64,000 nucleotides of DNA from the NCBI RefSeq assembly GCF_000284015.1, contig NC_016943.1:2893541-2957540 (forward strand). The letters run 5' to 3'. The position numbers were made by a program, and so were the translations under genes. The notes beneath the pieces are model-generated. The model saw only the letters and a list, made by a program, of their open reading frames with translations. It was not told the origin of the DNA and did not search any database. How positions within the stretch are numbered: the first letter of the stretch is position 1; the number at the start of each line of letters is the position of its first letter. This document shows positions 51,595-60,108 of the stretch, piece after piece. The stretch is from Blastococcus saxobsidens DD2. Its GTDB lineage: Bacteria; Actinomycetota; Actinomycetes; Mycobacteriales; Geodermatophilaceae.

Positions 51595-53495
51595 CGCTGG
51601 TGCAGGCCGAGCCCGGCACCGAGGACCGGCTGGCCGCGGCCTGGGCGACCCCGCGGGGGCTGGCCGGGTCCCTGACCGCGCTCAACCACAAGCAGGTCGG
51701 GCAGCGCTTCCTCGTCACCGCGTTCGTCTTCTTCGCCCTCGGCGGCATCCAGTCGCTGTTCATGCGCTGGCAGCTCGGCAGCGCGGAGAGCACGTTCCTC
51801 GACGCGCAGACCTACAACGAGCTGTTCACCATGCACGGCACGACGATGATGTTCCTCTTCGCCGTGCCCGTCGGCGAGGCGCTCGCCATGTACATCCTGC
51901 CGCTGATGCTGGGCACCCGGGACCTGCCCTTTCCCCGGCTGACCGCGTTCGGCTACTACATCTACGTCCTCGGCGGGATCTTCCTGTACGCCAGCTTCCT
52001 CTTCGGCGAGGTGCCGGACGGCGGCTGGTTCTCCTACGTCCCGCTCACCGGCGAGGAGTACTCCCCCGGCTCGTCGATCGACTTCTGGTTGCTCGGCGTG
52101 ACGTTCGTCGAGATCGCGACCATCGGCGGGGCCATCGAGCTGGTGGTGCTCATCCTCCGCAACCGGGCGCCCGGCATGAAGATCAGCCGGATGCCGCTGC
52201 TGGCCTGGAACGTCCTGGTCACCGGGGTGGCGATCATCTTCGCCTTCCCGCCGCTGGTCGTGGCCAGCGTCCTGCTCGAGCTCGACCGGACCGTCGGCAC
52301 CCACTTCTACGACCCCGCCACCGGTGGCGACGCGCTGCTGTGGCAGCACCTGTTCTGGTTCTTCGGCCATCCCGAGGTCTACATCGTCCTGCTGCCCGGC
52401 CTGGGCATCGTCTCCACGATCGTGCCGGTGTTCGCCCGCAGCCGGATCGTGGGCTACAGCCTGATCGCCGTGTCGACGGTCGCGATCGGCATCCTCGGGT
52501 TCGGGGTCTGGGTGCACCATATGTTCACCACCGGCCTGCCCCAGCTCGGCCTCGCATTCTTCTCCCTGGCCAGCCTGTTCATCCCGATCCCGAGCGCGAT
52601 CCAGATCTCGGCGTGGATCGCGACCCTCTGGCAGGGCCACGTGGTGTGGAAGACACCGCTGTACTACGTCGTGGGGTTCATCGTCATCTTCGTGGCCGGC
52701 GGCGTCACCGGCGTGATGGTCGCCTCCGTACCGTTCGACTCCCAGGCGCACGACAGCTACTTCGTGGTCGCGCACTTCCACTACGTCCTCATCGGCGGGA
52801 TGCTGTTCCCGGTCCTGGGCGCGCTGTACTTCTGGATCCCCAAGATGACCGGCCGGCTGCTGTCCGAACGCAGCGGCAGGACGAGCTTCTGGCTGACCTT
52901 CATCGGGTTCAACCTGACCTTCTTCCCGATGCACATCACCGGGTTGCAGGGCATGCCTCGACGGGTCTACACCTACGCCGAGAACACCGGCTGGGAGCCG
53001 ACGCAGGCACTGGCGACGATCGGCAGCATCGTGCTCACCACCGGGCTGCTCGTGACGCTCGGCACCATCATCTCCAGCGCCCGGTACGGCGAGCGGGCGG
53101 GCGACGATCCGTGGGGCGGCGAGACCCTGGACTGGTGGGTGAGCTCGCCACCTCCCGCCTACAACTTCCGCGCCATCCCGGAGGTCGCCGGCCGCTCCCC
53201 GTTGTGGGACACCCGGCCGTTCCAGCCGAAGTACGACCCGTCGACGTGGCAGGACGAGCTGCGCGAGCCACCGGCACACGTACGGCAGGTGGTGCTCACC
53301 AGCCTGCTCGACGCCGCGCCCGAGGAGGTCGTCACGCTGCCCCAGCGGTCCTGGTGGCCGCTGCTGATGGCGTCTCTCCTCGTGCTGGCCCTGCTCGGCG
53401 TGCTCGTCAGCGTCTACCCGCTCGCACTCGCGGGCCTGCTCGGTGCGACCGGCGTCGGGATCGCGTGGAGCTGGAGCAGGGAGGACGAACCGTGA
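51591..53495 (+). CDS. ctaD: cytochrome c oxidase subunit I
   Basis: A 634-residue heme-copper oxidase subunit I. Ligands and channel residues seen: ELFTMHGTTMMF (heme a His), GHPEVYIVLLPGLG (CuB His, Tyr, channel Glu), WVHHMF (CuB), and VAHFHYVL (heme a3 and a). The D-channel aspartate is kept (GTRDLPFPRL), but the K-channel lysine position reads Q (IPSAIQISAW), as in the first oxidase. A C-terminal pair of helices follows. It overlaps ctaC by 4 and ctaE by 4 bases. Confidence 0.9.
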   Translation: MTLVQAEPGTEDRLAAAWATPRGLAGSLTALNHKQVGQRFLVTAFVFFALGGIQSLFMRWQLGSAESTFLDAQTYNELFTMHGTTMMFLFAVPVGEALAMYILPLMLGTRDLPFPRLTAFGYYIYVLGGIFLYASFLFGEVPDGGWFSYVPLTGEEYSPGSSIDFWLLGVTFVEIATIGGAIELVVLILRNRAPGMKISRMPLLAWNVLVTGVAIIFAFPPLVVASVLLELDRTVGTHFYDPATGGDALLWQHLFWFFGHPEVYIVLLPGLGIVSTIVPVFARSRIVGYSLIAVSTVAIGILGFGVWVHHMFTTGLPQLGLAFFSLASLFIPIPSAIQISAWIATLWQGHVVWKTPLYYVVGFIVIFVAGGVTGVMVASVPFDSQAHDSYFVVAHFHYVLIGGMLFPVLGALYFWIPKMTGRLLSERSGRTSFWLTFIGFNLTFFPMHITGLQGMPRRVYTYAENTGWEPTQALATIGSIVLTTGLLVTLGTIISSARYGERAGDDPWGGETLDWWVSSPPPAYNFRAIPEVAGRSPLWDTRPFQPKYDPSTWQDELREPPAHVRQVVLTSLLDAAPEEVVTLPQRSWWPLLMASLLVLALLGVLVSVYPLALAGLLGATGVGIAWSWSREDEP

Positions 53496-54100
53496 GGACC
53501 AGCGGGTACGCCGGCGACCCGGCACCCCGGCCCGCCCCGGCCATCGCGCGGGACAACAGCTGGTGGGGCATGCAGCTGACCCTCTGGGTGCTGATCTCGA
53601 TGCTGGCCGCGCTGCTGTTCTCCTACTACTACCTGCGGACCGGCGCCTCGACCTGGCCGCCACCGCCGGCCGAGGACCCGGTCCTGTGGCGGACCGGGAT
53701 CGCCTCGGCGCTGCTGGTCCTCAGCGCGGTCCCGGCCGCCGTCGTGCACCTCTCGGCGCGCTCGGGGCGGGCCGGCGGGCGGCTGCCGGCTGCGCTCGCC
53801 GTCGCGCTGCTGCTCGGTGCGGTGTTCCTCGCCATCCAGCTGGCCGACTACCCCGCCAACGACATCGACCCCCAGCGGGACGTCTACGGCTCGCTCGTCC
53901 TCGCCCTCGCCGGCTTCCACCACATCAACGCCGTCATCGTCCTCATCGGGTTCGGCGTGGTCCTGCTGCGGGTCCGCGGCGCGCGGATGCGACCGCGGGA
54001 GCAGCAGATGGCGATCACCGTGGCCCACTACTGGTACTTCGTCGTCGGCTCGTGGCTGGTCATCGCGTTCACCCTCTACCTGACCCCGAGGTTCTGGTGA
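53492..54100 (+). CDS. ctaE: cytochrome c oxidase subunit III
   Basis: A 202-residue subunit III with about five helices. It starts with DNSWWGMQLTLWVLISMLAA, then YYLRTGASTWPPP, and includes GFHHINAVIVLIGFGVVLLR and VAHYWYFVVGSWLVIAFTLY. The last two are the family signatures for helices VI-VII. GTG 53492 overlaps the ctaD stop as GTGA. Here subunit III is a separate gene, while in the first oxidase it is fused to subunit I. Confidence 0.85.
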   Translation: MRTSGYAGDPAPRPAPAIARDNSWWGMQLTLWVLISMLAALLFSYYYLRTGASTWPPPPAEDPVLWRTGIASALLVLSAVPAAVVHLSARSGRAGGRLPAALAVALLLGAVFLAIQLADYPANDIDPQRDVYGSLVLALAGFHHINAVIVLIGFGVVLLRVRGARMRPREQQMAITVAHYWYFVVGSWLVIAFTLYLTPRFW

Positions 54101-54579
54101 CGGCGGCGACCCCGGAGACCAAGCGGCCAGGCGTCCGGCCGGTCGTCTTCTGGTTCGCGGTGGCGGGCGGCACCGCCGCCTGGCTGCTGCACCTCCTGGC
54201 CGGCTACTGGACCATCGAGCTCAGCTGCCCGACCGACGCGGGCGCGCTGCCGATCGTCCTGTCCAGCCTCACCGTGCTGCTCACGGCTGTCGCCGCGGCC
54301 GCCTGCTACGCGGCGTGGTGGACCCTGCGGCGGCTGCCCGATCCAGCGGAGGGCGAGGCGGGCGTCCCTCCGCCTCCGCGGCCCCCCCGGCGGCCGCGGA
54401 GCGAACGGCGCCGGGTGCAGGAGCAGGCGCAGACGCACCCGGCCGGAGCCTGGGACGCGGTACCGGGAACGGCGCGCAACCGTTTCCTCGTCACCGGCGG
54501 GCTGTACATGAACCTGCTGTCGCTGGTCATGGTCACGTTGGGCATCTTCCCCGTGCTGGCGATGGGCCCGTGCTGGTGA
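54097..54579 (+). CDS. small membrane protein of the caa3 operon
   Basis: A 160-residue protein with three likely helices: about 14-36 (VVFWFAVAGGTAAWLLHLLA), about 50-72, and a C-terminal one (NLLSLVMVTLGIFPVLAMGP). Between the last two is a Pro/Arg-rich loop. It matches in size, helix order and operon position the 21598-22068 protein. No catalytic motif. GTG 54097 overlaps ctaE as GTGA. Likely an accessory oxidase protein. Confidence 0.75.
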   Translation: MTAATPETKRPGVRPVVFWFAVAGGTAAWLLHLLAGYWTIELSCPTDAGALPIVLSSLTVLLTAVAAAACYAAWWTLRRLPDPAEGEAGVPPPPRPPRRPRSERRRVQEQAQTHPAGAWDAVPGTARNRFLVTGGLYMNLLSLVMVTLGIFPVLAMGPCW

Positions 54580-54962
54580 CCGGGCGACGGGGTCACCGTG
54601 CGTGGCCGGCGGCGAGCCTGCTCGCCGGGGTCGTCGTCCTCAGCGGCTGCAGCAGCCTCACCGAGGACAGCGGGGACCTTCCCGGCCGGCCCGAGGTGGG
54701 GCGGGTGCTGCTGCGCGAGTACGGCTGCATCGCCTGCCACCAGGTTCCCGGAGTTCCCGGCCCGCAGGGCAGCGTCGGCCCGCCGCTCGGCGGCCTCGCC
54801 GACCGCCGCGCGATCGCCGGATCCCTGCCCAACACGTTCGACGACCTCGCCCGGTGGATCCAGGACCCGCAGGAGGTCGAGCCCGGCACCCTCATGCCCG
54901 ACGTCGGCGTGACCGACGAGGACGTCGACGACATCGTGGCCTACCTCTACACGCTGGAGTGA
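54576..54962 (+). CDS. c-type cytochrome lipoprotein
   Basis: A 128-residue mono-heme cytochrome c. The N-terminus is a lipoprotein signal with lipobox LSGC, lipid-linked at Cys25. The heme site is CIACH (Cys51-His55) and the sixth ligand is Met in GTLMPDVGV. It should shuttle electrons outside the membrane from the bc complex to the oxidase. GTG 54576 overlaps the preceding gene as GTGA. It lies directly before the diheme qcrC-like gene. Confidence 0.86.
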   Translation: MTGRRGHRAWPAASLLAGVVVLSGCSSLTEDSGDLPGRPEVGRVLLREYGCIACHQVPGVPGPQGSVGPPLGGLADRRAIAGSLPNTFDDLARWIQDPQEVEPGTLMPDVGVTDEDVDDIVAYLYTLE

Positions 54963-55858
54963 CCGTGACCCCGCGAAACGGAAGGCGACAGCGGCGCGGC
55001 AGGACGCTGCTCCCGCTGCTCGCACTGGTCGCGAGCTGCCTCGGGCTGACCGTCCTCGTGCAGCCGGTCGACGCAGCCCCCGCCCCGGAGCCCGTGACCG
55101 TCGACGTCGCCGCAGGCGGGGCGCTGTACCAACGGTACTGCGGGCTGTGCCACGCGAACGACGGCGACGGCATCGCCGGCACCGGCGTCGAGTCCGGGCC
55201 CGGGCTGCGCGGCCTCCCGGTGGCCTACGTGGACCTGACCATCCGGACCGGGCGGATGCCGATCGTGCATGACGAGGTCGGCGCGATCGAGAAGCGGCTC
55301 ACCGACGAGCAGCGGCAGGCGGTCGTGGCCTGGATGACCCGGGAGTTCGGCCTCGAGGGGGAGATCCCGGAGGTGCTCCCCGGGAACGCCGGGCAGGGCC
55401 AGCCCCTCTGGCTGACCAACTGCGCGCCCTGCCACAGCGCTTCGGGGTCCGGCGGCATCTCCGCCGACGGCTCCCTCGCCCCGGACGTCACCGGGGTGGA
55501 CCCGACCGGCGTCGTCGAGGCCATCCGGGTGGGGCCGTTCGAGATGCCGGAGTTCGGGAATCGGACGCTCACCGACGAGGACGCCGCGGACATCGCCGCC
55601 TACGTGCAGGAGCTGGCCGCCGCGGACACCACCCCCCTGGGGCTCACCCACATCGGCCGGGTCTACGCCGGTGCGGTCACCGGCGTGCTCGCCCTGGTCA
55701 TGGTCGGCGCGCTCGTCCTCGTGGTCCGCACCGGTCGCAGACCGGCGACGCCGCCGCAGGGTGCGCCGCCGGAGGAGGCGGTGGTGGCACGTCGGGCGGA
55801 GGAGGCACGGAAGCCGGAGGGTCCGGCGCCCGGGGAGGACGGAGGGACCCGGTCGTGA
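54959..55858 (+). CDS. qcrC: diheme cytochrome c subunit of a bc complex (QcrC-like)
   Basis: A 299-residue protein with an N-terminal signal or anchor (LLPLLALVASCLGLTVLV), two heme sites (YCGLCHANDGDG and NCAPCHSASGSGG), Met ligands in GRMPIVHDE and FEMPEFG, and a C-terminal helix (TGVLALVMVGALVLVV). This layout matches QcrC of actinobacterial bcc complexes. GTG 54959 overlaps the upstream stop as GTGA; GTG 54965 is an alternative start. It links the Rieske protein with the oxidase heme c. Confidence 0.85.
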   Translation: MTVTPRNGRRQRRGRTLLPLLALVASCLGLTVLVQPVDAAPAPEPVTVDVAAGGALYQRYCGLCHANDGDGIAGTGVESGPGLRGLPVAYVDLTIRTGRMPIVHDEVGAIEKRLTDEQRQAVVAWMTREFGLEGEIPEVLPGNAGQGQPLWLTNCAPCHSASGSGGISADGSLAPDVTGVDPTGVVEAIRVGPFEMPEFGNRTLTDEDAADIAAYVQELAAADTTPLGLTHIGRVYAGAVTGVLALVMVGALVLVVRTGRRPATPPQGAPPEEAVVARRAEEARKPEGPAPGEDGGTRS

Positions 55859-56664
55859 CGGGATCCGGGACGGACCCGGCACAGCGTGGCCGGCTGGTGC
55901 GCGGCGGCGTCCCGATCGCGGTCGCCGGAGCCGTGGTGCTGCTGGTCGGCGCGTTCGCGGCCGGCCTGGTCGCCGGGTGGGCCACCGAGCTGATCGGGCT
56001 GGCCCTGGGCCTCGGCCTGATCGGTGCGGCCTTCCTGGTCGGTCAGCTCCAGGCGCGCACCATGCGCGAACTCGTCTGGCCCGACGAGCGGGAACCCGGG
56101 GACGCGCCCGTGGCGACCGCCGTCGCCCGCCACCCGGTCCGCCGCCGCCGGGTCCTCGGCGGGCTCGGCCTCGGTGCGGTGGCCGGCATCGGGCTGCTCG
56201 CCTGGCTGGGGCGCGACGACCCACGGGGGACGGCGTGGCGGCGTGGCACGCACGTCGTGACCGCCGACGGCACCCGCATCCGGGCCGCCGAGGTCCCGGT
56301 CGGCGGCTTCGCCACGGTGTGGCCCGAGGACGCCCAGCGCGCCGACTCCGCGGCCGCCGTCCTCGTCCGGCTGACCGCCGATCCCGAACCCCCGACCGTG
56401 CTGGAGTGGGTCGTGGGCCGGCGGATCGTCGCCTACTCGAAGATCTGCACGCATGCCGGGTGCCCGGTCGGCCTGTACCAGGACGACGCCGATTCGTTGT
56501 TCTGCCCGTGCCACCAGGCGACGTTCGACGCGGCCCGGGGCGCGGTGCCGACGTTCGGCCCGGCGTCCCGCCCGCTCCCGCAGCTGCCGCTGGGCGTCGA
56601 CGACGAGGGCTTCCTGGTCGCGACCGGGGAGTTCCCGACGCCGGTGGGGCCGGTGCACGGATGA
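55855..56664 (+). CDS. qcrA: Rieske iron-sulfur subunit of a bc complex (QcrA-like)
   Basis: A 269-residue Rieske protein. N-terminal helices (GAVVLLVGAFAAGLVAGWAT and IGLALGLGLIGAAFLVG) and a third near residue 100 precede the soluble domain. The [2Fe-2S] ligands are in CTHAGCPVG and CPCHQATFD. Three helices are the actinobacterial QcrA form rather than the one-helix proteobacterial form. GTG 55855 overlaps qcrC as GTGA. It takes electrons from quinol and passes them to QcrC. Confidence 0.88.
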   Translation: MTGSGTDPAQRGRLVRGGVPIAVAGAVVLLVGAFAAGLVAGWATELIGLALGLGLIGAAFLVGQLQARTMRELVWPDEREPGDAPVATAVARHPVRRRRVLGGLGLGAVAGIGLLAWLGRDDPRGTAWRRGTHVVTADGTRIRAAEVPVGGFATVWPEDAQRADSAAAVLVRLTADPEPPTVLEWVVGRRIVAYSKICTHAGCPVGLYQDDADSLFCPCHQATFDAARGAVPTFGPASRPLPQLPLGVDDEGFLVATGEFPTPVGPVHG

Positions 56665-57944
56665 CCGTCGAGGAGCGGGAACAGGTCTCCGCCACCCGGA
56701 AGGGCGCGCCACGGTGGCTGCGCGAACTGGTCGTGCCCACGCACTGGTCGATGCTGCTGGGGCCGGTCGCGGTGGTGTGCTTCCTCGTGCTCCTCCTGAC
56801 CGGCGCCGTCCTGACGTTCTTCTACGAGCCGTCCGCGCAGCCCGTGGTCTACGAGGGGTCGTCGTCGCTGTACGCCGGGCGCGAGCTGCCCGCCGCCTTC
56901 TCCTCCGTCGTGACGATCAGCGAGGACGTGCCCGGCGGGCTGTTGCTCCGGCGGGTGCACCGCGCAGCCAGCTACCTGTTCCTCGCCGCGATCCTGGGCC
57001 ACCTGCTGCGGGTGCTCCTCGGCGGCGCCTTCCGCGGCCGCCGGGCGTCGAACTACCTGCTCGGCCTGGTGCTGCTGCTGGTCGCCATCGCGCTCGGCTG
57101 GAGCGGCCAGAACCTGATCTACGACGTCGTCACCGGGAGCAGCGTCCGGATCGGCTACACGATCGCGGCGAGCATCCCGTGGCTGGGTCCCGAGCTGGCC
57201 AACCTGGTGTTCGCCGGGCCGGACGTCGACGACGTCGTACCGCGGCTGTTCTGGCTGCACGTCCTGGTGCTGCCGGTGGTGTTCGTGGTGCTGCTCGGCG
57301 GACACCTGTGGCTGGTGGTCCGCCAACGGCACACCGTGCTGCCGCGCCGGCGGTCGAGCGACGGGCGGCCGGTCGTGGCCACGTCCAGCGGCGCGGGGCT
57401 GCGCTCGCGTCTCCTGCTGCTCGGCCTGCTGACGACCGCGGTGCTGGTGCTCGCCGCCGTCCTGGTGCCGTTCGGCGACATCCTCCACATCGGCCCGTTC
57501 CTCCCGGGCTTCGCGAGCAACGACATGTACCCGGACTGGTACCTGCTGTTCGCCGAAGGTGGGATCGCGCTGATTCCCGCGGTCGAGCTCACCGTCCTGG
57601 GCACGACGATCACCAACCCCTTCCTCGGGGGCGTGCTGCTGCCGGGTCTCGTCGGCGCCGTCCTGCTGCTGCTCCCGCTGGTCGAGCGCCTCTTCCGGCG
57701 CAGGCCCGCGGCGGACCTCGACGTGAGCGAGCGCGCGGTCGAGGCCCCCGGTCGGGTCGCGTTCGTCACGGCGATCGTGGTCCTGCTCGTGCTGCTGTCA
57801 CTCGGCGCGGCGAGCGCCGTCATCGCGGAGATCTTCGTGGTCTCCGCGCGGACCGTGGTGCAGGTCTTCCGGGTGGCCGTGGTGGTCGCCCCCCTGCTGT
57901 CGGCCGCCGTGGCCTACTGGTACGCACGGCGGCAGCGCGGCTGA
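56661..57944 (+). CDS. qcrB: cytochrome b subunit of a bc complex (QcrB-like)
   Basis: A 427-residue cytochrome b. Heme ligands are the His pair in RRVHRAASYLFLAAILGHLL and that in FWLHVLVLPVVFVVLLGGHL. The Qo-site motif is PDWY, as in b6f and Gram-positive enzymes, in place of PEWY. It is shorter than the main actinobacterial QcrB (about 550 residues), lacking the long C-terminal part. ATG 56661 overlaps qcrA as ATGA. It ends the operon and converges with the ccm operon 18 bp away. Confidence 0.88.
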   Translation: MTVEEREQVSATRKGAPRWLRELVVPTHWSMLLGPVAVVCFLVLLLTGAVLTFFYEPSAQPVVYEGSSSLYAGRELPAAFSSVVTISEDVPGGLLLRRVHRAASYLFLAAILGHLLRVLLGGAFRGRRASNYLLGLVLLLVAIALGWSGQNLIYDVVTGSSVRIGYTIAASIPWLGPELANLVFAGPDVDDVVPRLFWLHVLVLPVVFVVLLGGHLWLVVRQRHTVLPRRRSSDGRPVVATSSGAGLRSRLLLLGLLTTAVLVLAAVLVPFGDILHIGPFLPGFASNDMYPDWYLLFAEGGIALIPAVELTVLGTTITNPFLGGVLLPGLVGAVLLLLPLVERLFRRRPAADLDVSERAVEAPGRVAFVTAIVVLLVLLSLGAASAVIAEIFVVSARTVVQVFRVAVVVAPLLSAAVAYWYARRQRG

Positions 57945-57962
57945 CCGCGCGCGGAGCCGCCG

Positions 57963-58340
57963 TCAGCCTCCCCCGGCCACCCGGAGAGTGGCGTGCATAC
58001 CGGCCGGGGAGTGGCCCGTCAGCGTGCACTCGAGGTGCACCGGCGTGCCGGGCTCCACCCGCACGTCGAGGACCTGGCGGCCGCCCGGAGACAGGACCTC
58101 GCTGCGAGCCAGCTCGCGGCCGTCCTGCCTCAGCACCACGTCGTGGGCGGCGCTGCCGGCGTTGGTCACGACCACGCTGACCGGGCCGACCGCCAACGTG
58201 CCGGCCGACAGCACGAAGGCGTACTCCTGCATGCCGACGCGCAGCTCGCTGACCGGGGGCCCCGCGGGCGCCGGCTCCGGGTCCGCCGCCCCGCAGGCGG
58301 CGATGAGCAGGAGGGCCGCCGCCGCGACCAGACCTCTCAC
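57963..58340 (-). CDS. blue-copper (cupredoxin) lipoprotein
   Basis: A 125-residue protein. The signal ends in IAAC (lipid-linked Cys16). A type-1 copper site is complete: His66 in GSAAHDVVL, then Cys105, His110 and Met115 in CTLTGHSPAGMH. It could carry electrons between the bc complex and an oxidase as a copper alternative to cytochrome c. GTG 58340 overlaps the ccmH stop as GTGA. It is the last gene of the ccm operon, next to the bc genes. Confidence 0.8.
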   Translation of the reverse strand: MRGLVAAAALLLIAACGAADPEPAPAGPPVSELRVGMQEYAFVLSAGTLAVGPVSVVVTNAGSAAHDVVLRQDGRELARSEVLSPGGRQVLDVRVEPGTPVHLECTLTGHSPAGMHATLRVAGGG

Positions 58341-59536
58341 TGGTCCTCCAGCAGGGCACGGACGCCGGGGGCCGCCGGCGAGTCGGGGGCGAGCTCGAGG
58401 AACCGGCGCAGCGTCTCCGCCGTCTCCGGCGCGCCGGTCGCCTCCTGAGCCAGACCGAGGACGAGCAGCACGTCCGGGTCGTCCGGGTACCGCTCGGCGA
58501 GCTCCTGCATCGGCGGCAGCGCCTCCGCGGCCCGCCCTGCCCGGACCAGCACGTTGCCGCGGAGGAGGACGACGACGTCCGCGGCCGGTTCCAGCGCCAG
58601 CGCCCGGTCGTACGCCTCCACCGCCTGGTCGAACTGCCGCGCCCGGTCGAGAGCACGGCCGAGCGCCACCCACGCCGCCGGATCCTGCGGACGGGTCTCC
58701 GCCCGGGCCTGCAGCTCCGCGATGCCCGACCCGGCCTCCGCCGACACGCCACCCGGGATGCCGCCGGTGACCGGCTCCCCGGCGCCGCGGTGCTGCAGGG
58801 CCGCTCCCACGCCCACTCCGGCGACCGCGAGCAGGACGACGGCCGCCCCGACCGTGACCGCCCGCCGCGGCAGCGCCGCCCCCGGCGTCCGCGATCGCGC
58901 GGACAGGCCTCGGGCGCGGTACCGGCGGAAGGCCGCGCCCAGCCGCCGGTCGGCCCGGGCCAGCGCCTCGGCGTCGGCCGGCCAGTCCTCCTCCGCAGCC
59001 AGCCGGGCGTCCAGCGCCTCCCGCAGCGACTCGGCGGCCGGTGAGTCGTCCAGCACCAGCTGCCCGGCGCGGTGCTCCTCGAGAACGCGGTGCGCCTCGG
59101 GATCCGTGGCCTCCCCGACCGCCTCCGCCGGCGCGCCGCGGGCTCGATGCAGCCAGCGCCAGACGAATCCGCCGCCGGCCGCGACCGCCAGGGCCGGGAG
59201 CAGCCAGACCAGGATTCCCGTGCCGGACGCCTCGGGGCGGAGCAGGACCTGCTCCCCGTATCGGTCCACGAAGTACTGCCGGATCTGGTCGGGACTCCGC
59301 CCCGCCCGGAGCTGATCCTCGATCACCTGGCGGGAGCCGGCAGCGAGGACCGACGCGCTGTCCGCGATCGACAGACCTTGGCAGGTGGGGCACCGGAGGC
59401 CGGCCGCCACGGCGTCGACCTGCTCCCGGAGGGACGCGTTGCCGTCCGGGGCAGCGGCGCGGAGCAGTCCCAGCACCGCCACGACGACCACGCACAGGGC
59501 GACGACCGCGCCCGCGGCACGTCGGACGCCGCTCAT
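58337..59536 (-). CDS. ccmH: CcmH fused to a CcmI-like TPR domain
   Basis: A 399-residue fusion. The CcmH part has an N-terminal helix and the thioreductase motif LRCPTCQGLSIADS (Cys49, Cys52), with a second helix near residue 110. The C-terminal part has another helix (VTVGAAVVLLAVAGVGVGAA) and TPR repeats such as AAWVALGRALDRARQFDQAV and EAYDRALALEP, the apocytochrome-binding part of CcmI. The two are usually separate in proteobacteria. ATG 59536 overlaps ccmG as ATGA. Confidence 0.88.
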   Translation of the reverse strand: MSGVRRAAGAVVALCVVVVAVLGLLRAAAPDGNASLREQVDAVAAGLRCPTCQGLSIADSASVLAAGSRQVIEDQLRAGRSPDQIRQYFVDRYGEQVLLRPEASGTGILVWLLPALAVAAGGGFVWRWLHRARGAPAEAVGEATDPEAHRVLEEHRAGQLVLDDSPAAESLREALDARLAAEEDWPADAEALARADRRLGAAFRRYRARGLSARSRTPGAALPRRAVTVGAAVVLLAVAGVGVGAALQHRGAGEPVTGGIPGGVSAEAGSGIAELQARAETRPQDPAAWVALGRALDRARQFDQAVEAYDRALALEPAADVVVLLRGNVLVRAGRAAEALPPMQELAERYPDDPDVLLVLGLAQEATGAPETAETLRRFLELAPDSPAAPGVRALLEDQ

Positions 59537-60108
59537 GGCCCCTCGCCGTCCAGGAGCGGGATCACCTGCTCCGTGATCCAGGCTGCGTCGAGCTCGCCGC
59601 TCACCTTGGCCACGATCGTCCCGTCGCGGCCGACGAGGTAGGTCTCGGGCAGCGCGAAGGTCCCCCACTCGACCGCGTAGGTCCCCTCCGGGTCGACGAT
59701 GCTGGGCCAGGCGGCGCCGCCGAACTCCGCCAGGAACGCCCGGGCGTCGTCCGGGTCGTCGTGCACGTCGATGCCCACGACCCGCAGGCCCTGGGGCCCG
59801 AGAGAGGCCGCGGTGGCGATCAGCAGGGGGTGTTCCCGGCGGCACGGCTGGCACCACGAGGCCCACAGGTTGACCAGCACGACCTGCCCCTCCCAGCCCG
59901 CGAGGTCGAAGCGGCCGCCGTCGAGGGTGTCGCCCACGAGCGGCGGAGCGGGCTGACCGATCAGCGCGGAGGTCGTCACGGCGGAGTCGCCCAGTCGCGC
60001 GGCGAGCAGTGCGCCGGCCAGGGCGACGACGACCACGAACGCCAGCGCGGCGACCCACCGGCGCCACCGGCGGGTGGGGGCGGGCGGGCTGTCGGCCGGT
60101 TCGGTCAT
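59533..60108 (-). CDS. ccmG: CcmG/DsbE thiol-disulfide oxidoreductase
   Basis: A 191-residue membrane-anchored thioredoxin-like protein. One N-terminal helix (VAALAFVVVVALAGALLAAR) is followed by the redox motif WCQPC (Cys86, Cys89), and the cis-proline turn is in ALPETYLVG. It keeps apocytochrome c cysteines reduced for heme attachment. ATG 60108 overlaps the ccmF stop as ATGA. Confidence 0.9.
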   Translation of the reverse strand: MTEPADSPPAPTRRWRRWVAALAFVVVVALAGALLAARLGDSAVTTSALIGQPAPPLVGDTLDGGRFDLAGWEGQVVLVNLWASWCQPCRREHPLLIATAASLGPQGLRVVGIDVHDDPDDARAFLAEFGGAAWPSIVDPEGTYAVEWGTFALPETYLVGRDGTIVAKVSGELDAAWITEQVIPLLDGEGP

